A DNA stretch of 6,461 bases from Candidatus Competibacteraceae bacterium. Lineage in GTDB: Bacteria; Pseudomonadota; Gammaproteobacteria; Competibacterales; Competibacteraceae. The translations under genes were made by a program, and so were the position numbers. Within the stretch, counting starts at the first letter, position 1, and each line of letters begins with the position of its first letter. Positions 4,693 through 6,461 of this stretch are shown piece by piece. The stretch covers positions 1-6,461 of the forward strand of contig JAAUQA010000200.1 of NCBI GenBank assembly GCA_012032855.1, in the 5' to 3' direction. Below the pieces are notes generated by a model that was not told where the DNA came from, ran no database searches, and saw only the letters and a list, made by a program, of their open reading frames with translations.

Positions 4693-5822
4693 AAGAATTA
4701 GCTCAACGACTGCTCCAATCGATCCGACGAAGCGATACTGTAGGACGCTTGAGTGGCGACGAGTTCATCGTGATCATTCCGGATATCACGGGGAATCCGG
4801 AAGCATTGTCTACGACAATAACTGTCGCAGAAAAGATGCTAGGGAAATTAGCCGTGCCTTTTGAGTTAAACAATAATAGTGTACGGGTAACAGCGAGCAT
4901 CGGTATCGCCCTATATCCACGAGACGCGCAAACCATTGATGATCTAATGAAAAATGCTGATACGGCAATGTATCACGCCAAAGCCAAAGGACGAAATAAC
5001 TATCAATTTTATGCCAAGGAGTTAAATGCGACCGCCATTGCTAGGCTACACATGGAGAACCAACTTCACCGGGCGTTGGAGCGTGAAGAGTTTGAGCTTT
5101 ATTACCAACCACAACTGGATATCCTTAGCGGTAGGATAGTTGCTGCAGAGGCACTACTGCGTTGGCGGAATCCTGATGAGGACTGGGTACCGCCGGACCA
5201 ATTCATCCCAATAGCAGAAGAAACTGGTTTAATCCTGCCTATTGGGGAATGGGTGTTTCGCAGGGCCTGCAAGGATGCCAAGATCATTAGCCAATTGGGG
5301 CTTGATGTGACCATTGCAGTCAATATTTCTGTGATTCAATTTCAGGATCCAAAACTTATCGAAATAATAACGCAGGCGCTAGAACACACGGGGTTAAAAC
5401 CGCAGAACATTGAAATTGAAGTGACCGAGAGCACAACCATGCACGATCATGAGGAAAGCCTGGCTCTTTTGACCCGGATGCGGGAAATGGGTTTGCGTAT
5501 CGCCATAGACGATTTTGGCACAGGCCACTCTTCACTCGCCTACCTCAAGCGCTTCCCGGTGCACACGCTCAAAATTGATCGCTCTTTTGTGCAGCACCTT
5601 ACTGTGAGCCGGCAAGACGAAGCCATCATTAATTCCATTGTGGCCTTAGCGCAGAATCTGGGGCTTGAAGTGGTTGCTGAAGGTGTAGAAACGCCTGAAC
5701 AACTGCATCATTTGCGTCGGCAGGGTTGCGAAAAATTCCAAGGCTATTTGTTTAGTCGCCCGCTACCCTTAAAAAAATTCATTGCTCTGGCGATCAAGCA
5801 CCAGAGCAGCTTGGTGGATTAA
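4683..5822 (+). CDS. c-di-GMP sensor enzyme, C-terminal part: GGDEF (SGDEF) plus EAL phosphodiesterase domain
   Basis: This is the rear part of the same enzyme; its conserved sequence really begins in this frame at 4650. GRLSGDEF carries the active-site loop with Ser in the first position (residues 24-28). The inhibitory I-site RRSD (15-18) is at the canonical five-residue distance, so product feedback is expected if cyclase activity is kept. The EAL domain spans about 135-370 and is complete: EALLRW (156-161), Asn in AVNIS, Glu in EVTES, IDDFGTGHSSL (275-285), Lys in LKIDRSF, Glu in VAEGVET and Gln in FQGYLFSRPLP. This makes c-di-GMP hydrolysis to pGpG likely. The first codon here is GTG, overlaps the upstream stop by 10 nt and has a weak AAGGCGG at 4671-4677. 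Re-initiation giving a separate EAL protein is therefore possible, but a broken single gene is more likely. Confidence 0.9.
   Translation: MLLKELAQRLLQSIRRSDTVGRLSGDEFIVIIPDITGNPEALSTTITVAEKMLGKLAVPFELNNNSVRVTASIGIALYPRDAQTIDDLMKNADTAMYHAKAKGRNNYQFYAKELNATAIARLHMENQLHRALEREEFELYYQPQLDILSGRIVAAEALLRWRNPDEDWVPPDQFIPIAEETGLILPIGEWVFRRACKDAKIISQLGLDVTIAVNISVIQFQDPKLIEIITQALEHTGLKPQNIEIEVTESTTMHDHEESLALLTRMREMGLRIAIDDFGTGHSSLAYLKRFPVHTLKIDRSFVQHLTVSRQDEAIINSIVALAQNLGLEVVAEGVETPEQLHHLRRQGCEKFQGYLFSRPLPLKKFIALAIKHQSSLVD
5783..5808 (+). repeat. 8-bp inverted repeat at the end of the EAL gene
   Basis: TGCTCTGG (5783-5790) and CCAGAGCA (5801-5808) form a perfect stem with a 10-nt loop, ending 14 nt before the end of the coding region. 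No T tract follows, so it does not qualify as an intrinsic terminator. It could stabilise the 3' end of the message. Confidence 0.35.
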
Positions 5823-5993
5823 CAGGGGTGGAATTGAATCACTTAGTGTATCCACATAAAGACTATGTCGTTAATAATGCCGATAGTAATTGTGGGAACG
5901 GCACAGCTCTGGGATTACAATCTCAAACGGCTCGTGAAGTGAGTGTCAACGAGATGTGAGTATTATGTGAAAGCTGGATCTGTGGAAAAAGTG

Positions 5994-6020
5994 CTGACGA
6001 TCCGCATATTATTTTATGAT
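5994..6020 (+). promoter_or_regulatory. Weak promoter candidate for the right-hand MFS gene
   Basis: CTGACG (5994-5999, 4/6 to TTGACA) and TATGAT (6015-6020, 5/6 to TATAAT) are separated by 15 nt, which is shorter than ideal. They lie in the otherwise featureless spacer 5823-6055. The start would be near 6027, upstream of both possible start codons (6035 and 6056). Confidence 0.25.
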
Positions 6021-6055
6021 CTTATATCATCATCATGTTGGCCTTTTATTTCGAA

Positions 6056-6461
6056 ATGAAAATCAAAAATAACCGTACACCCAGCACACCTTTCCATTAC
6101 GGCTGGATCATCGTCTTCACCGGCATCTTGACAGTGTTCATCGCCCTCGGATTAGGACGCTTCGCGCTGGGAATGCTGTTACCTTCAATGGCCAAAACGC
6201 TTTCCCTAAACTATGCGCAAATGGGTTTCATCAGCACCGGTAATTTCATTGGTTATCTGGCTGCTGTGCTGCTGGCCGGCTATGGAGCGATCCACTTAGG
6301 CGCACGCACAGTCATCGCAGTGGCTCTACTGCTGCTGGGTGTTTCACTATTGGCGGTCTCTCAGGTAGAAAGCTTTACCGCCGTGTTGTTCTTTTATTTC
6401 CTGACCGGTCTCGGCAGCGGCGCAGCTAATGTACCCATCATGGGCCTAGTCAGCCACTGGT
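6056..6461 (+). CDS. MFS transporter, N-terminal part (cut by right edge)
   Basis: The first 135 codons of an inner-membrane major facilitator transporter are visible. After a polar start (MKIKNNRTPSTPFHYGW) come TM1 (about 16-38, with GLGRFALGMLLPSM running on from it), TM2 (about 55-75), TM3 (about 84-102) and TM4 beginning near 108 (AVLFFYFLTGLGSGAANVPI). The GLGRFALGMLLPSM segment recalls YbfB/YjiJ-like transporters; the substrate is unknown. The ATG at 6056 gives the more natural start; an in-frame ATG at 6035 would add MLAFYFE, and a stop at 6017 closes the frame upstream. Neither start has a clear Shine-Dalgarno sequence. The gene is separated from the c-di-GMP gene by over 200 bp and is probably its own unit. 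It differs clearly in sequence from the left-hand permease. Confidence 0.8.
   Translation, partial: MKIKNNRTPSTPFHYGWIIVFTGILTVFIALGLGRFALGMLLPSMAKTLSLNYAQMGFISTGNFIGYLAAVLLAGYGAIHLGARTVIAVALLLLGVSLLAVSQVESFTAVLFFYFLTGLGSGAANVPIMGLVSHW

Noticed and set aside
4703..5323. Minus-strand open frames over the GGDEF-EAL gene (4703-4936, 5102-5323)
   Set aside because: They are opposite fully conserved GGDEF and EAL motifs and encode nothing recognisable.
5783..5808. Intrinsic terminator after the EAL gene
   Set aside because: The stem is perfect, but it lies inside the coding region and lacks a following T tract.
1..6461. CRISPR array, tRNA, rRNA, transposase or IS ends
   Set aside because: I saw no regularly spaced repeat-spacer units, cloverleaf sequences, transposase motifs or terminal repeats in the window.

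Overview
This window looks like a piece of a proteobacterial chromosome, most likely gammaproteobacterial. The reasons are a GspG-type pseudopilin, a HAMP-GAF-GGDEF-EAL sensor enzyme, a GlxA-type AraC regulator and two MFS transporters. No sequence here fixes the genus. Base composition differs by eye: the left part (about 1-2030) is G+C rich, the middle (about 2040-5000) is clearly A+T richer, and the EAL half and right end are intermediate.

Left block, minus strand (1-2031): a GlxA-family regulator (DJ-1/PfpI-like domain plus AraC HTH) lies 12 nt upstream of an MFS permease gene. The permease has a strong ribosome binding site that overlaps the regulator's stop codon, so the two probably form one operon. 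The permease is broken. It reads cleanly for about 265 residues, then a T6 run on the coding strand (193-198) shifts the frame. About 10 codons later the sequence stops looking like a permease and resembles the start of a cyclic amidohydrolase that runs off the left edge.

Middle non-coding block (2032-2517): a 486-bp divergent regulatory region. It contains a hairpin or operator in the glxA-like leader, a consensus -35 hexamer, CCAAC half-sites, a CTATTG triplet repeat, a helically phased TTACA array, a 9-bp palindrome nested in a longer imperfect stem, and a GC-rich hairpin with the pilin start codon in its loop.

Central pair, plus strand (2518-5822): an orphan GspG-like pseudopilin followed after 15 nt by a large membrane-bound cyclic-di-GMP enzyme. 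Repaired, the enzyme would be 944 residues: TM, periplasmic sensor, TM, HAMP, GAF, GGDEF (as SGDEF, with an I-site) and a complete EAL domain. It is split by loss of one base in an A run at 4645-4648, exactly inside the conserved FKNINDSLGH element. The pairing suggests a surface or envelope signal coupled to c-di-GMP turnover; this is an inference from context.

Right end (5823-6461): a 200-bp spacer with a weak promoter candidate, then the N-terminal part of a second MFS transporter cut by the window edge. Both indels lie in homopolymers, so sequencing error must be excluded before calling either gene a pseudogene.
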